In this document: positions 27,590-34,461 of the stretch, in pieces
Numbering within the stretch: position 1 is the stretch's first letter
Layout: each line of letters opens with the position of its first letter
Origin: Candidatus Lactobacillus pullistercoris
GTDB lineage: Bacteria > Bacillota > Bacilli > Lactobacillales > Lactobacillaceae
DNA: 34,475 nt
Direction: 5' to 3'
Assembly (NCBI GenBank): GCA_018883635.1
Contig: JAHLFT010000065.1
Coordinates: 1-34,475 of the forward strand
The notes under the pieces: generated by a model
Databases searched by the model: none
Told to the model about the DNA's origin: nothing
The model's input: the letters and a program-made list of their open reading frames with translations, nothing else
Program-made: the position numbers and the translations under genes

Positions 27590-27931
27590 ATGGATGAAAT
27601 CACAAAAAATGAAAAATTTGGAGATTTGTACGCCTACTATGGCTCTCTTTTAACTAAAGGTCAACAAAGATATTTTGAGGATTATTATTATAATGATCTT
27701 TCCTTAGGAGAAATCGCTGATAATCATCAGGTTTCAAGGCAAGCTGTCTATGATAATTTAAAGCGTTCTAGCAAAATTCTAGAAAACTATGAAAATAAAC
27801 TTCATATGTTGCGTGATTATAATAAAATTGAAGAAAATATTGCAGATTCAGTGTTAGCGATTGATAATAACGATCTTAAAACTGCAAAAAAAGAATTAAT
27901 TAAACTATTAAATCAAATGAGGGGAGAATAA
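27590..27931 (+). CDS. ylxM: SRP-associated helix-turn-helix protein YlxM
   Basis: 113 aa, basic-acidic, all-helical. The segment LSLGEIADNHQVSRQAVYDNLKR is a sigma-70 region 4-like helix-turn-helix, hallmark of the YlxM/p13 family. In streptococci and Bacillus the family binds the signal recognition particle and modulates its GTPase activity; DNA binding has not been the main function shown. The track starts at GTG 27581, but ATG 27590 is preferred because GGTGA (27580-27584), part of the extended Shine-Dalgarno sequence, lies five bases before it and the promoter predicts a start near 27579. It is directly upstream of ffh, four bases apart, the usual order. Confidence 0.88.
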   Translation: MDEITKNEKFGDLYAYYGSLLTKGQQRYFEDYYYNDLSLGEIADNHQVSRQAVYDNLKRSSKILENYENKLHMLRDYNKIEENIADSVLAIDNNDLKTAKKELIKLLNQMRGE

Positions 27932-27934
27932 CCC

Positions 27935-29365
27935 ATGGCTTTTGAAAATTTAAGTGAAAGAATTCAAAAAGCGTTAAAAAATTTAACTGGTAAAGGTAAA
28001 ATCTCAGAAGAAGATATTAATAAGGCGAGTCGCGAAATTAGATTAGCATTGCTCGAAGCCGATGTTAACTTTAAAGTTGTCAAAGACTTTATTAAAAAGA
28101 TAAAAAAGGAAGCTCTCGGCAAAGAGGTACAAGAAAGCCTAAATCCAGGTCAACAGGTTATTAAAATTGTTAATGACCAATTGACAGAAATGATGGGTGA
28201 AAAGGCGGCTAGTCTAAATAAATCCAAGCATATTCCGACAGTAATCATGATGGTGGGTCTTCAAGGTACTGGTAAAACTACCACAGTCGGAAAACTAGCT
28301 TATCATTTACAAAAGACAGAAAAAGCACGTCCATTATTAGTTGCCGGTGATATTTACCGTCCAGCTGCTATTGATCAGTTGAAACAAATTGGTGAACAAC
28401 TAAAAGTTCCTGTTTTTAGTGAGACTGATCAAAAAGATGTTGCGCAAATTGTCAAATATGGTTTAGCTGAAGCTGAAAAGAATAAAAATGACTATGTCAT
28501 TATCGATACGGCTGGTCGACTTGAAATTGATGAAGCTTTGATGGAAGAGCTTGAACGAGTTAAAGAAGTTGCACAGCCAGATAACATTTTACTTGTTGTT
28601 GATGCAATGACAGGACAAGCTGCTACTGATGTTGCTAAAGGTTTTGATGTGCACCTGGATGTTACTGGGGTAATTTTGACCAAGCTTGATGGTGATACTC
28701 GTGGTGGTGCCGCACTTTCAATTCGTGCCGTCACTGGAAAACCAATTATTTATACTGGTCAAGGTGAAAAATTAACTGATTTAGAAGATTTCCACCCTGA
28801 TAGAATGGCTTCACGTATCTTGGGTATGGGCGATATGTTGACTTTAATCGAAAAGGCGCAACAGGATTATGATGCCAAAGAAGCTGAAAAAGTTGCGCTG
28901 AAGATGAAGGAAAATACCTTCGATTTTAATGACTTTATCGATCAGCTAGAACAAGTTCAAAAAATGGGCCCTCTTGATCAAATTATGAAAATGATTCCTG
29001 GGATGGCCAATAACCCACAATTAAAGAACTTTAGTATTGATGAAAAACAAATAGCTCATACCAAAGCGATTGTCTATTCAATGACACAAGAAGAGCGTGA
29101 AAATCCAGATCTTTTAAATCCAAGTCGCAGACGAAGAATTGCTGCTGGTTCTGGTAGACCCGTTGTTGAAGTCAACCGGATGATAAAACAGTTTAAGCAA
29201 GCTCGTGATATGATGTCGAAAATTACTAAAGGTAATATGAAGGGCTTAGGAAATTTACCAGGAATGAATTCTCCCATGGCTAAAATGGCAATGAGAAGAA
29301 TGGGTAAGAAATTTAAAAAGAATAAACATAAGAAGCTAAAGAAAATGAGAAGATTTCATTCTTAA
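27935..29365 (+). CDS. ffh: Signal recognition particle protein Ffh (SRP54)
   Basis: GTPase that binds signal sequences of nascent membrane and secreted proteins. N domain (about 1-90), G domain with GLQGTGKTTTVGKLA (near 108), DTAGRLEID, TKLDGDTRGG and GQGEKLTDLE, then the M domain (about 300-476) rich in methionine (KMIPGM, AKMAMRRMGKK), which binds 4.5S RNA and the signal peptide. GGGGAG lies eight bases before the ATG. 476 aa, slightly longer than E. coli Ffh, ending with a very basic KKFKKNKHKKLKKM tail. It is followed by the rpsP promoter. Confidence 0.97.
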   Translation: MAFENLSERIQKALKNLTGKGKISEEDINKASREIRLALLEADVNFKVVKDFIKKIKKEALGKEVQESLNPGQQVIKIVNDQLTEMMGEKAASLNKSKHIPTVIMMVGLQGTGKTTTVGKLAYHLQKTEKARPLLVAGDIYRPAAIDQLKQIGEQLKVPVFSETDQKDVAQIVKYGLAEAEKNKNDYVIIDTAGRLEIDEALMEELERVKEVAQPDNILLVVDAMTGQAATDVAKGFDVHLDVTGVILTKLDGDTRGGAALSIRAVTGKPIIYTGQGEKLTDLEDFHPDRMASRILGMGDMLTLIEKAQQDYDAKEAEKVALKMKENTFDFNDFIDQLEQVQKMGPLDQIMKMIPGMANNPQLKNFSIDEKQIAHTKAIVYSMTQEERENPDLLNPSRRRRIAAGSGRPVVEVNRMIKQFKQARDMMSKITKGNMKGLGNLPGMNSPMAKMAMRRMGKKFKKNKHKKLKKMRRFHS

Positions 29366-29388
29366 TTAAAAGTGTTAAGTAAAAACCC

Positions 29389-29417
29389 TTTACAGCTTTA
29401 AAAGTTAATGGTATATT
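29389..29417 (+). promoter_or_regulatory. Promoter of rpsP
   Basis: TTTACA (29389-29394) and TATATT (29412-29417) lie 17 bases apart, five of six each, with TGG before the -10 giving an extended -10. The start would be near 29424, about 27 bases before the rpsP ATG. Confidence 0.75.
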
Positions 29418-29450
29418 ATTAATCGTTAAGTTTTAGGAGGAAATTAATTT

Positions 29451-29723
29451 ATGTCAGTTAAAATTCGTATGCACCGTATGGGTGCCAAGAGAAAGCCATT
29501 CTACAGAATCGTTGTTGCCGACTCACGTATGCCACGTGATGGTCGTTTCATCGAAGAAGTTGGTTTCTACAATCCAGTATCTCAACCAAAGGAATTAAAG
29601 CTTGATGAAGATAAGATCTTTAGTTGGCTTCAAAAGGGTGCACAACCTTCAGATACTGTTAGATCACTTCTTTCAGGTGCTGGCTTAATGCAAAAGTTGC
29701 ACGATGCAAAATACAACAAGTAA
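29451..29723 (+). CDS. rpsP: 30S ribosomal protein S16
   Basis: 90 aa. The N terminus [25 protein letters not shown] and the central [12 protein letters not shown] segment are the S16 family core, and the following [26 protein letters not shown] is standard. AGGAGG lies ten bases before the ATG. It has its own promoter and is followed by a terminator, so it may be a monocistronic unit despite sitting in the ffh-rimM-trmD string. Codon use is that of a highly expressed gene. Confidence 0.97.
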   Translation: MSVKIRMHRMGAKRKPFYRIVVADSRMPRDGRFIEEVGFYNPVSQPKELKLDEDKIFSWLQKGAQPSDTVRSLLSGAGLMQKLHDAKYNK

Positions 29724-29734
29724 TTTAATTTACT

Positions 29735-29770
29735 AAAAAGGTTTGAGGCGATGTGCTTCAGCCTTTTTTT
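29735..29770 (+). terminator. Imperfect terminator between rpsP and rimM
   Basis: AAAAAGGTTTGAGGC pairs with GCTTCAGCCTTTTTTT with a bulged T and two G-U pairs, followed by a T run. It probably only reduces transcription into rimM-trmD, since no separate rimM promoter is evident. Confidence 0.7.
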
Positions 29771-29793
29771 ATTAATTGATTTTGGAGAAAATA

Positions 29794-30309
29794 ATGCAAT
29801 TTTATGATGTTGCTAAGATTTTAACAACTCACGGTTTACAAGGCGAAGTAAAAGTTGCTCTTATTACCGATTTCCCAAACAACCGCTTTGCTGCTGGATC
29901 CAGACTTGCTTTAAAAGATGACCATAATCTAGTTTTGACAGTTAAATCAGGCCGTCCTTTTAAGCAATTTTGGTTAGTTACTTTTGAAGAAATAGATGAT
30001 ATTGAGCAAGCAGAAAAGTTAAAAGGTAAAGTTTTAGTAGTTAGTCAAGAAAATCAACAAGAATTGCCAGCAGGAAGTTACTACTATCGTGATATTATTG
30101 GCTGTCAAGTAATAGATAATGGAAATAAAGAAGTAATTGGCAAAATAACGGATATTGAAGCACCAGGTGCTAATGATATTTGGCTAGTTAAAGAAAAAAA
30201 TGGTAATGAATTTTGGCTGCCTTACATCAAAGATGTTGTTAAAGAAATAGATATTGAAAATCAAAAAATTTATGTTGAATTGATGGAGGGATTAAGAGAT
30301 GAAAATTAA
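29794..30309 (+). CDS. rimM: Ribosome maturation factor RimM
   Basis: Binds S19 and helps 16S rRNA processing at the 30S head. An N-terminal RimM domain ([15 protein letters not shown], then the FPNNRF region) and a C-terminal PRC barrel ([31 protein letters not shown]) are visible. The track starts at TTG 29776, but ATG 29794 is preferred since GGAG (29784-29787) is six bases upstream and the protein then begins [10 protein letters not shown] like relatives. 171 aa. It overlaps trmD by eleven bases. Its placement just before trmD is widely conserved. Confidence 0.95.
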   Translation: MQFYDVAKILTTHGLQGEVKVALITDFPNNRFAAGSRLALKDDHNLVLTVKSGRPFKQFWLVTFEEIDDIEQAEKLKGKVLVVSQENQQELPAGSYYYRDIIGCQVIDNGNKEVIGKITDIEAPGANDIWLVKEKNGNEFWLPYIKDVVKEIDIENQKIYVELMEGLRDEN

Positions 30310-31027
30310 TGTCTTAACTCTTTTCCCAGATATGTTTACACCGCTTCAAACTTCAATGCTAGGAAGAGGACTTGAAGATCAAAAATGGGATCTGAATTTA
30401 GTTGATTTTCGTGATTTTACCACTGATGTTCATCATCATGTAGATGACACACCTTATGGTGGTGGGGCAGGCATGGTGCTGCAAATTATGCCAATCAAAA
30501 AGGCCTTAGATTCATTATCTTCAAAAGGTAAAGTTATTATTACTGCTCCGCAAGGAAAAACATTTAATCAATCTTTAGCTAAACAATGGTCAAAAGAAGA
30601 GGAACTTACTTTTATTTGTGGACATTATGAGGGGTTTGATCAAAGGGTCTATGATTTAGCTGACGAAGTTGTTTCAATTGGTGACTATGTTCTAACTGGT
30701 GGTGAATTACCAACTATGAGTATGATTGATGCGACAGTACGTTTGATTCCAGGAATTTTAGGTAATGCTGCTTCTCCTGTCGAAGAAAGTTTTTCTCATG
30801 GATTATTAGAATATCCACAATACACTCGTCCAGCTGATTTTGAAGGAAATAAAGTTCCTGAAGTTCTGACTAGCGGAAACCATCAAAAAATAGATGAGTG
30901 GCGACATTATCAAGCCTTAAAAGCGACATATCTTAATCGGCCTGATTTGTTAAAAGACCGTGATTTTACTGATGAAGAAAAGATAATGATGCGGAAAATT
31001 AAGTCGGAGCTTGATGAAAGTAAATAA
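30299..31027 (+). CDS. trmD: tRNA (guanine37-N1)-methyltransferase TrmD
   Basis: SPOUT-class enzyme that makes m1G37 in tRNAs with a CNN-type decoding, preventing frameshifts. Family motifs are [35 protein letters not shown] and the trefoil-knot segment [13 protein letters not shown]. 242 aa, normal length. The ATG overlaps rimM and is preceded by GGAGGG (about eight bases). It is cotranscribed with rimM. rplS begins about 100 bases downstream behind an RNA leader. Confidence 0.97.
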   Translation: MKINVLTLFPDMFTPLQTSMLGRGLEDQKWDLNLVDFRDFTTDVHHHVDDTPYGGGAGMVLQIMPIKKALDSLSSKGKVIITAPQGKTFNQSLAKQWSKEEELTFICGHYEGFDQRVYDLADEVVSIGDYVLTGGELPTMSMIDATVRLIPGILGNAASPVEESFSHGLLEYPQYTRPADFEGNKVPEVLTSGNHQKIDEWRHYQALKATYLNRPDLLKDRDFTDEEKIMMRKIKSELDESK

Positions 31028-31044
31028 TTTTGGTAAACTATAAT

Positions 31045-31124
31045 GCGTGGCATTAGCCACAAAATAAGTTATGGGTATTCCGCTGACGAAAGACGTGAAT
31101 GAATGCCGAAGAAGGAGAAAAATT
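31045..31124 (+). promoter_or_regulatory. Probable L19 (rplS) leader RNA
   Basis: Between trmD and rplS there is a hairpin GTGGC-ATTA-GCCAC (31047-31060) and a second outer stem GGTATTC (31074-31080) with GAATGCC (31101-31107) enclosing CGCTGACGAAAGACGTG. The element ends just before the rplS ribosome binding site. Gram-positive rplS genes carry a known L19-binding leader in the same place; agreement in position and general layout suggests autoregulation. A TATAAT at 31039-31044 lacks a good -35. Confidence 0.55.
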
Positions 31125-31472
31125 ATGGATCCATTAATTCAAGAATTAACCAAAGAACAAATTCGTGACGATATTCCTAAGTTCCGTGCTGGTGACACTG
31201 TTCGTGTACACGTACGTGTTGTTGAAGGAAGCCACGAACGTATCCAGATGTTCGAAGGTGTTGTAATTAAGAAGAAGGGTGCTGGCATTGCTGCAACTTA
31301 CACTGTTCGTAAGATTGCTTCTGGTGTTGGTGTTGAACGTACTTTCCCAGTTAACGACCCACGTGTTGCTAAGGTTGAAGTATTGCGTCATGGACGTGTA
31401 CGTCGTGCTAAGCTTTACTACTTACGTGACCGTAACGGTAAGGCAGCAAGAATTGCTGAAGCTCGTCGTTAA
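31125..31472 (+). CDS. rplS: 50S ribosomal protein L19
   Basis: 115 aa, with [37 protein letters not shown] and [13 protein letters not shown], all L19 core segments. It sits at the 30S-50S interface. The track start at 31071 is within the leader element; the correct ATG is 31125, supported by AAGGAG eight bases upstream and by homologues beginning MxPLIQ. It has strongly biased codon use (GTT, CGT, AAG, GAC-type ribosomal bias). A terminator follows after 12 bases. Confidence 0.97.
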   Translation: MDPLIQELTKEQIRDDIPKFRAGDTVRVHVRVVEGSHERIQMFEGVVIKKKGAGIAATYTVRKIASGVGVERTFPVNDPRVAKVEVLRHGRVRRAKLYYLRDRNGKAARIAEARR

Positions 31473-31483
31473 TTATCTTATAG

Positions 31484-31512
31484 AAAGCTGGCCTTGTGTC
31501 AGCTTTTCTTTT
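31484..31512 (+). terminator. Intrinsic terminator after rplS
   Basis: A nine-pair stem with one G-U (AAAGCTGGC / GTCAGCTTT) and a CTTGT loop is followed by TCTTTT. Confidence 0.85.
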
Positions 31513-31519
31513 GCGCAGT

Positions 31520-31548
31520 TTGACACAAAAGAAAACTATTGATATATT
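31520..31548 (+). promoter_or_regulatory. Strong promoter with no protein gene directly downstream
   Basis: TTGACA (31520-31525, perfect) and TATATT (31543-31548, five of six) are exactly 17 bases apart. Transcription would begin near 31555 and reach the terminator at 31635-31670. Confidence 0.65.
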
Positions 31549-31554
31549 TAAAAT

Positions 31555-31670
31555 TATAAAAATAAAAATAGGCTTTTATGCTTATTTTTGACTACGCTTG
31601 ACTAGGTAGAGGTAGACTAGTTGGACAACGTGGTAATCACTATTTCGATTTTCGAAATAGTGATTTTTTT
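31555..31670 (+). ncRNA. Candidate small RNA of about 115 nt between rplS and the Nudix gene
   Basis: The segment lies between a near-consensus promoter and a perfect Rho-independent terminator and has no credible protein gene. It contains an AT-rich hairpin (AAAAATAGGC / GCTTATTTTT, 31564-31589), two TTGACTA copies ten bases apart (31588, 31598), a tandem GGTAGA hexamer (31605-31616) and a short stem ACTAG / CTAGT around it. The terminator is placed before, not after, the promoter of the next gene, so this looks like an independent transcript. I do not recognise the RNA. A leader for the Nudix gene is the main alternative. Start is approximate. Confidence 0.45.
31635..31670 (+). terminator. 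Strong terminator closing the small-RNA candidate
   Basis: A perfect 14-bp stem (AATCACTATTTCGA / TCGAAATAGTGATT) with a TTT loop is followed by TTTTT. The rplS gene already has its own terminator 120 bases earlier, so this one belongs to something else. Confidence 0.92.
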
Positions 31671-31678
31671 ATTTTTAC

Positions 31679-31687
31679 TGGTATAAT
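31679..31687 (+). promoter_or_regulatory. Extended -10 promoter of the Nudix gene
   Basis: TGGTATAAT is identical to the rnc element, with the ACTGGTATAAT context shared. It lies just after the preceding terminator, 26 bases before the ATG and before a GAGGGGG box. Confidence 0.6.
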
Positions 31688-31712
31688 AAAGCCATTACGA
31701 GGGGGAAATAAA

Positions 31713-32132
31713 ATGATTCATGAGCACTCGGCTGGAAGTATTATATTTCGTAGAAATGAAAATAAGATCCAATATTTAATTGTAGAAAGTGTTTTACATC
31801 ACACCTGGGGCTTTCCAAAAGGACATCTTGAAAAGGGCGAAACGGAAAGAGAAGCTGCTATTCGCGAAGTTGCAGAAGAAGTTGGTTTGAATCCAAAATT
31901 TAATTTTGAATTTAAACGACAAATAGAATATGTTACCGAAGAAAATACGATTAAAAAAGTAGATTTCTTTTTAAGTGAATTTGTCAAAGATCAAAAAGTT
32001 GTTGATCAGGTTGAAGAAATTCTAAATTCTAAATGGATAAGTTTAAAGCAAGCTAAAGAATATTTGCCTAAAGGTAGAGGGCTATATGAAATTTTGCAAG
32101 CTGCTGAAGAATATATCAATAAAAATGAATAA
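31713..32132 (+). CDS. Nudix hydrolase, probably Ap4A-type
   Basis: 139 aa single-domain protein. The Nudix box is complete at residues 37-59 (GHLEKGETEREAAIREVAEEVGL fits GX5EX7REUXEEXGU), so the metal-binding glutamates are intact. The N terminus (SAGSIIFRR, WGFPKGH) and length resemble bis(5'-nucleosyl)-tetraphosphatases that cleave Ap4A, but the substrate is inference; MutT or other nucleotide pyrophosphatases are alternatives. GAGGGGGAAATAAA lies before the ATG. A terminator hairpin follows at 32165, so it may be a single-gene unit. Confidence 0.85.
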   Translation: MIHEHSAGSIIFRRNENKIQYLIVESVLHHTWGFPKGHLEKGETEREAAIREVAEEVGLNPKFNFEFKRQIEYVTEENTIKKVDFFLSEFVKDQKVVDQVEEILNSKWISLKQAKEYLPKGRGLYEILQAAEEYINKNE

Positions 32133-32164
32133 ATTAAATATTTAAATAAAAAAGTATTGAAGGG

Positions 32165-32195
32165 AGATTGAGAAACGAATTCTCAATCTTTTTCT
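32165..32195 (+). terminator. Intrinsic terminator after the Nudix gene
   Basis: A ten-bp stem (AGATTGAGAA / TTCTCAATCT) with an ACGAA loop is followed by TTTTCTT. It lies only about 20 bases before the next ATG, so it could also attenuate that gene. Confidence 0.75.
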
Positions 32196-32210
32196 TATAG
32201 AGGTTATTAG

Positions 32211-32864
32211 ATGAAATATCCAACTGATTTAGTTACTCTAGTCAGAAAAAGAGCACAAGGCATGAAATTAGAAGGAATTAATGAAGGTGCAGGTCCTACA
32301 AAACCGAAGCTAATAATAATTGGTGAGGCACCTGGAAGAGAAGAAATTGTGTCACATATTCCTTTTCATGGTGATTCTGGAAAAGAATTGATGAAGTCCT
32401 TAGCTAGCATTGGTTTAAAGCGTGAAGATGTTTATATTACAAGCGCTGTTAGAAGTCGACCGTATTCAGTCAAAAAGGTTTTTAGCAAGAAAGAAAATAA
32501 GGAAGTAACTAAAACGCCGAATCGGAAACCAACAAAGAAAGAAATTCTTGCTCATGCACCCTTTTTAGATTTCGAATTAAAGAATCTAGATTGTAATTTG
32601 ATTGTTGCGGTAGGAAATACAGCTCTTGAAAGGTTACTGGGCCCGAGAAATAAAATTTCAAATGAGCATGGTAAAATAATTAAGAAGACATCGATTTTGG
32701 AATTAAATAGTAATTTGGATGGATATCAGTGGTCAAAGAAGAAATATAATATTTTCCCTGAATATCATCCAGCTGCTGTTTTTTATAACCGAAAGTTAAC
32801 TACTCAAATTGAACAAGACTGGCAAGTTATAGGTCGATATTTAAGGGATGAAAATAATGAGTAA
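32211..32864 (+). CDS. Uracil-DNA glycosylase superfamily protein, family-4-like but without iron-sulfur cysteines
   Basis: 217 aa. The motif GEAPGREE (residues 38-45) is the motif A of family 4/5 uracil-DNA glycosylases, and the C-terminal EYHPAAVFY (about 184-192) corresponds to motif B (usually HPSP). VAVGNTALERLLG is the central segment. The family role would be removal of uracil from DNA. Unlike typical family 4 proteins, only one cysteine (in LDCNL) is seen, so no [4Fe-4S] cluster is possible; related Firmicutes proteins without the cluster are annotated only as UDG family. Activity is therefore uncertain. GAGG lies about seven bases before the ATG. It overlaps the next gene by eight bases. 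Confidence 0.75.
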   Translation: MKYPTDLVTLVRKRAQGMKLEGINEGAGPTKPKLIIIGEAPGREEIVSHIPFHGDSGKELMKSLASIGLKREDVYITSAVRSRPYSVKKVFSKKENKEVTKTPNRKPTKKEILAHAPFLDFELKNLDCNLIVAVGNTALERLLGPRNKISNEHGKIIKKTSILELNSNLDGYQWSKKKYNIFPEYHPAAVFYNRKLTTQIEQDWQVIGRYLRDENNE

Positions 32865-33654
32865 TGAGAGCTTTTTGATTTCACTAAAACAGAATAATGA
32901 TTTATCCGATATTGCGGTCCAGGAGATCCGAGTTGATTGTTCAGAATATCCACTGAATCAACGAGCTTATATTCAAATGGCAAGTTTACCCGGAAATAGT
33001 AGAAAATATGCTTTAAATCGGATTTCACCCAAAATTGGTCCACTTTGGCACAAGGAGATTTTATTTTTAGGTTCATCAGTCACTTTTGGCTTTGGTAGTC
33101 TAGGTGAATCATTTGTCGACTATCTTTGGAAAGCCGATGGTGTGCAGGGAATCAAAGATGCAGAAAATGGTGAAACTTTAGTAGGTACGATTGATGAAAC
33201 TAATAAAAAGTATGATCCAGATTCCTATGTGAATAGGTTTCGGGCCGAATTAGCTGCTACTAAACCAGATGTTTTTGTCCTTCAACTTTCAACCAATGAT
33301 GCCACTCAAAATAAACCATTAGGTGAAATTAGTTATAATGGTAAATTTAATACTGAAACAATTACTGGCGCACTTGAATTTATCATTAGTAAATCAGAAG
33401 AAAAATGGAAATGTCCAATTTTAGTTTTTACTAATCCTTATTTTGATAATGCCCTATATAAAGAAATGGTTCAAAGAACGAAGGAACTTACTAAAAAATA
33501 CCATTTTGAGCTTTTAAATTTATTTGAAGATCCAAATTTTAACAGTCAAAAACGAATTTACATGGCGGATAAAATTCATCCTACTAGGGCTGGTTATCTT
33601 GAAAAATGGCTGCCAGCTTTTGAAGAAAAATTAACTGCGATGACAAAAAAATAA
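32857..33654 (+). CDS. SGNH/GDSL-family hydrolase
   Basis: 265 aa soluble protein with no signal peptide. Block I reads LFLGSSVTFGFGS (a GxS nucleophile variant of GDSL), the middle block reads LQLSTNDAT (the ND of GxND) and DKIHPTRAGY provides the catalytic Asp and His (DxxH). Esterase, lipase or acetylxylan-type activity is typical, but the substrate is unknown. The track start is ATG 32848; ATG 32857 is preferred since AAGGG (32843-32847) is nine bases upstream. It overlaps the UDG-like gene and is probably translated with it. The stop codon lies inside the following terminator stem. Confidence 0.85.
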   Translation: MSNESFLISLKQNNDLSDIAVQEIRVDCSEYPLNQRAYIQMASLPGNSRKYALNRISPKIGPLWHKEILFLGSSVTFGFGSLGESFVDYLWKADGVQGIKDAENGETLVGTIDETNKKYDPDSYVNRFRAELAATKPDVFVLQLSTNDATQNKPLGEISYNGKFNTETITGALEFIISKSEEKWKCPILVFTNPYFDNALYKEMVQRTKELTKKYHFELLNLFEDPNFNSQKRIYMADKIHPTRAGYLEKWLPAFEEKLTAMTKK

Positions 33655-33687
33655 ATGTCTAGGAAATTATATCCCAGACATTTATTT
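33649..33687. terminator. Bidirectional terminator between SGNH hydrolase and lexA
   Basis: A 12-bp stem (AAATAAATGTCT / AGACATTTATTT) with an inner GGA-TCC helix lies between two convergent genes and overlaps the hydrolase stop codon. T runs are weak, so it may act by structure plus the AT-rich arms. Confidence 0.65.
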
Positions 33688-33693
33688 ATCTTG

Positions 33694-34317
33694 TTAATCA
33701 ATATTATTACGATACAGCCCAACTACTTTTCCTAAAATAGTAACATTGGATAAAATGATTGGAGCCATTGTATCATTTTCTGGTTGCAGCCGGTAATGAC
33801 CATTTTCTTTAAAGAAACGCTTAACCGTTGCTTCATTATCTTCAGTCATAGCGACAACAATTTCACCATTATTTGCAGAGGATTGTTTACGCACAATTAC
33901 GTTATCACCGTTAAGTATTCCGGCATTAATCATACTTTCACCATGAACTTTAAGCATGAAGAGTTGACCAGCATCACTTTTTAGATCTGGGGGAAGTGGG
34001 AAATAATCATCAATATCTTCAACAGCAAGGATTGGTTGACCAGCTGTAACAACACCAACTACTGGTATTTCTTTAGGTTTAATTCCTAATTCTTCACGGC
34101 CCTTTTTAGTAACTTCGATTGCTCTTGGTTTAGTAGCATCTTTTAATAAAAAACCTTTTCTCTCTAGCCGAGCAATGTGTCCGTGAACAGTTGAAGTTGA
34201 AGAGAGGTTGACGGCGGAACAGATTTCTCGAACAGTTGGAGGAAAACCTCTATCTTCGACAGTATCATAAATGTATTGTAAAATTTCGGTTTGTTTTGAT
34301 TCATGGTTATTTGTCAT
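33694..34317 (-). CDS. lexA: SOS repressor LexA
   Basis: DNA-damage repressor that self-cleaves when RecA-ssDNA forms. The N-terminal winged helix (about 1-70) includes [20 protein letters not shown] and [12 protein letters not shown]. The cleavage site is VTAGQP (A92-G93), the catalytic serine is in HGESM (S128) and the lysine in ATVKRF (K166), so autocleavage should be intact. The track start is GTG 34329; ATG 34317 is preferred since GGAG six bases upstream then serves as ribosome binding site. 207 aa. It is divergent from a partial gene at the window end, and its promoter contains a LexA box. Confidence 0.96.
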   Translation of the reverse strand: MTNNHESKQTEILQYIYDTVEDRGFPPTVREICSAVNLSSTSTVHGHIARLERKGFLLKDATKPRAIEVTKKGREELGIKPKEIPVVGVVTAGQPILAVEDIDDYFPLPPDLKSDAGQLFMLKVHGESMINAGILNGDNVIVRKQSSANNGEIVVAMTEDNEATVKRFFKENGHYRLQPENDTMAPIILSNVTILGKVVGLYRNNID

Positions 34318-34354
34318 AATTTTCTCCACTTGTGTCTATATTTCTTTAGAATTA

Positions 34355-34383
34355 AGTTTAGCAAAAAACAGCAATAATTACAA
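34355..34383 (-). promoter_or_regulatory. Candidate lexA promoter
   Basis: On the minus strand TTGTAA (34378-34383) and TAAACT (34355-34360) stand 17 bases apart. A TGC precedes the -10, making it an extended -10. The LexA box runs into the -35. Confidence 0.55.
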
Positions 34384-34394
34384 ACAAATGTTCT
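34381..34394. promoter_or_regulatory. LexA (SOS) box
   Basis: CAAACAAATGTTCT matches 11 of 14 positions of the Gram-positive SOS box (CGAACATATGTTCG). It overlaps the lexA -35 by three bases, the arrangement for autorepression, and lies upstream of the divergent gene. Confidence 0.7.
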
Positions 34395-34419
34395 TAATAA
34401 GTTTTTACTTTTTTTATTT

Positions 34420-34449
34420 TTGTAAATACTGTAAACTATCTTTTATATA
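34420..34449 (+). promoter_or_regulatory. Candidate promoter of the gene at the right edge
   Basis: TTGTAA (34420-34425) and TATATA (34444-34449) are 18 bases apart, upstream of an AGAGGTG ribosome binding site. Very AT-rich, so weak evidence. Confidence 0.3.
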
Positions 34450-34461
34450 GAGGTGTTAATT

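Noticed and set aside
31579-31602. Seven-codon ORF (MLIFDYA) in the small-RNA candidate, with a weak AGG upstream
   Set aside because: Far too short to assess and the spacing motif is weak; could only be tested by ribosome profiling.
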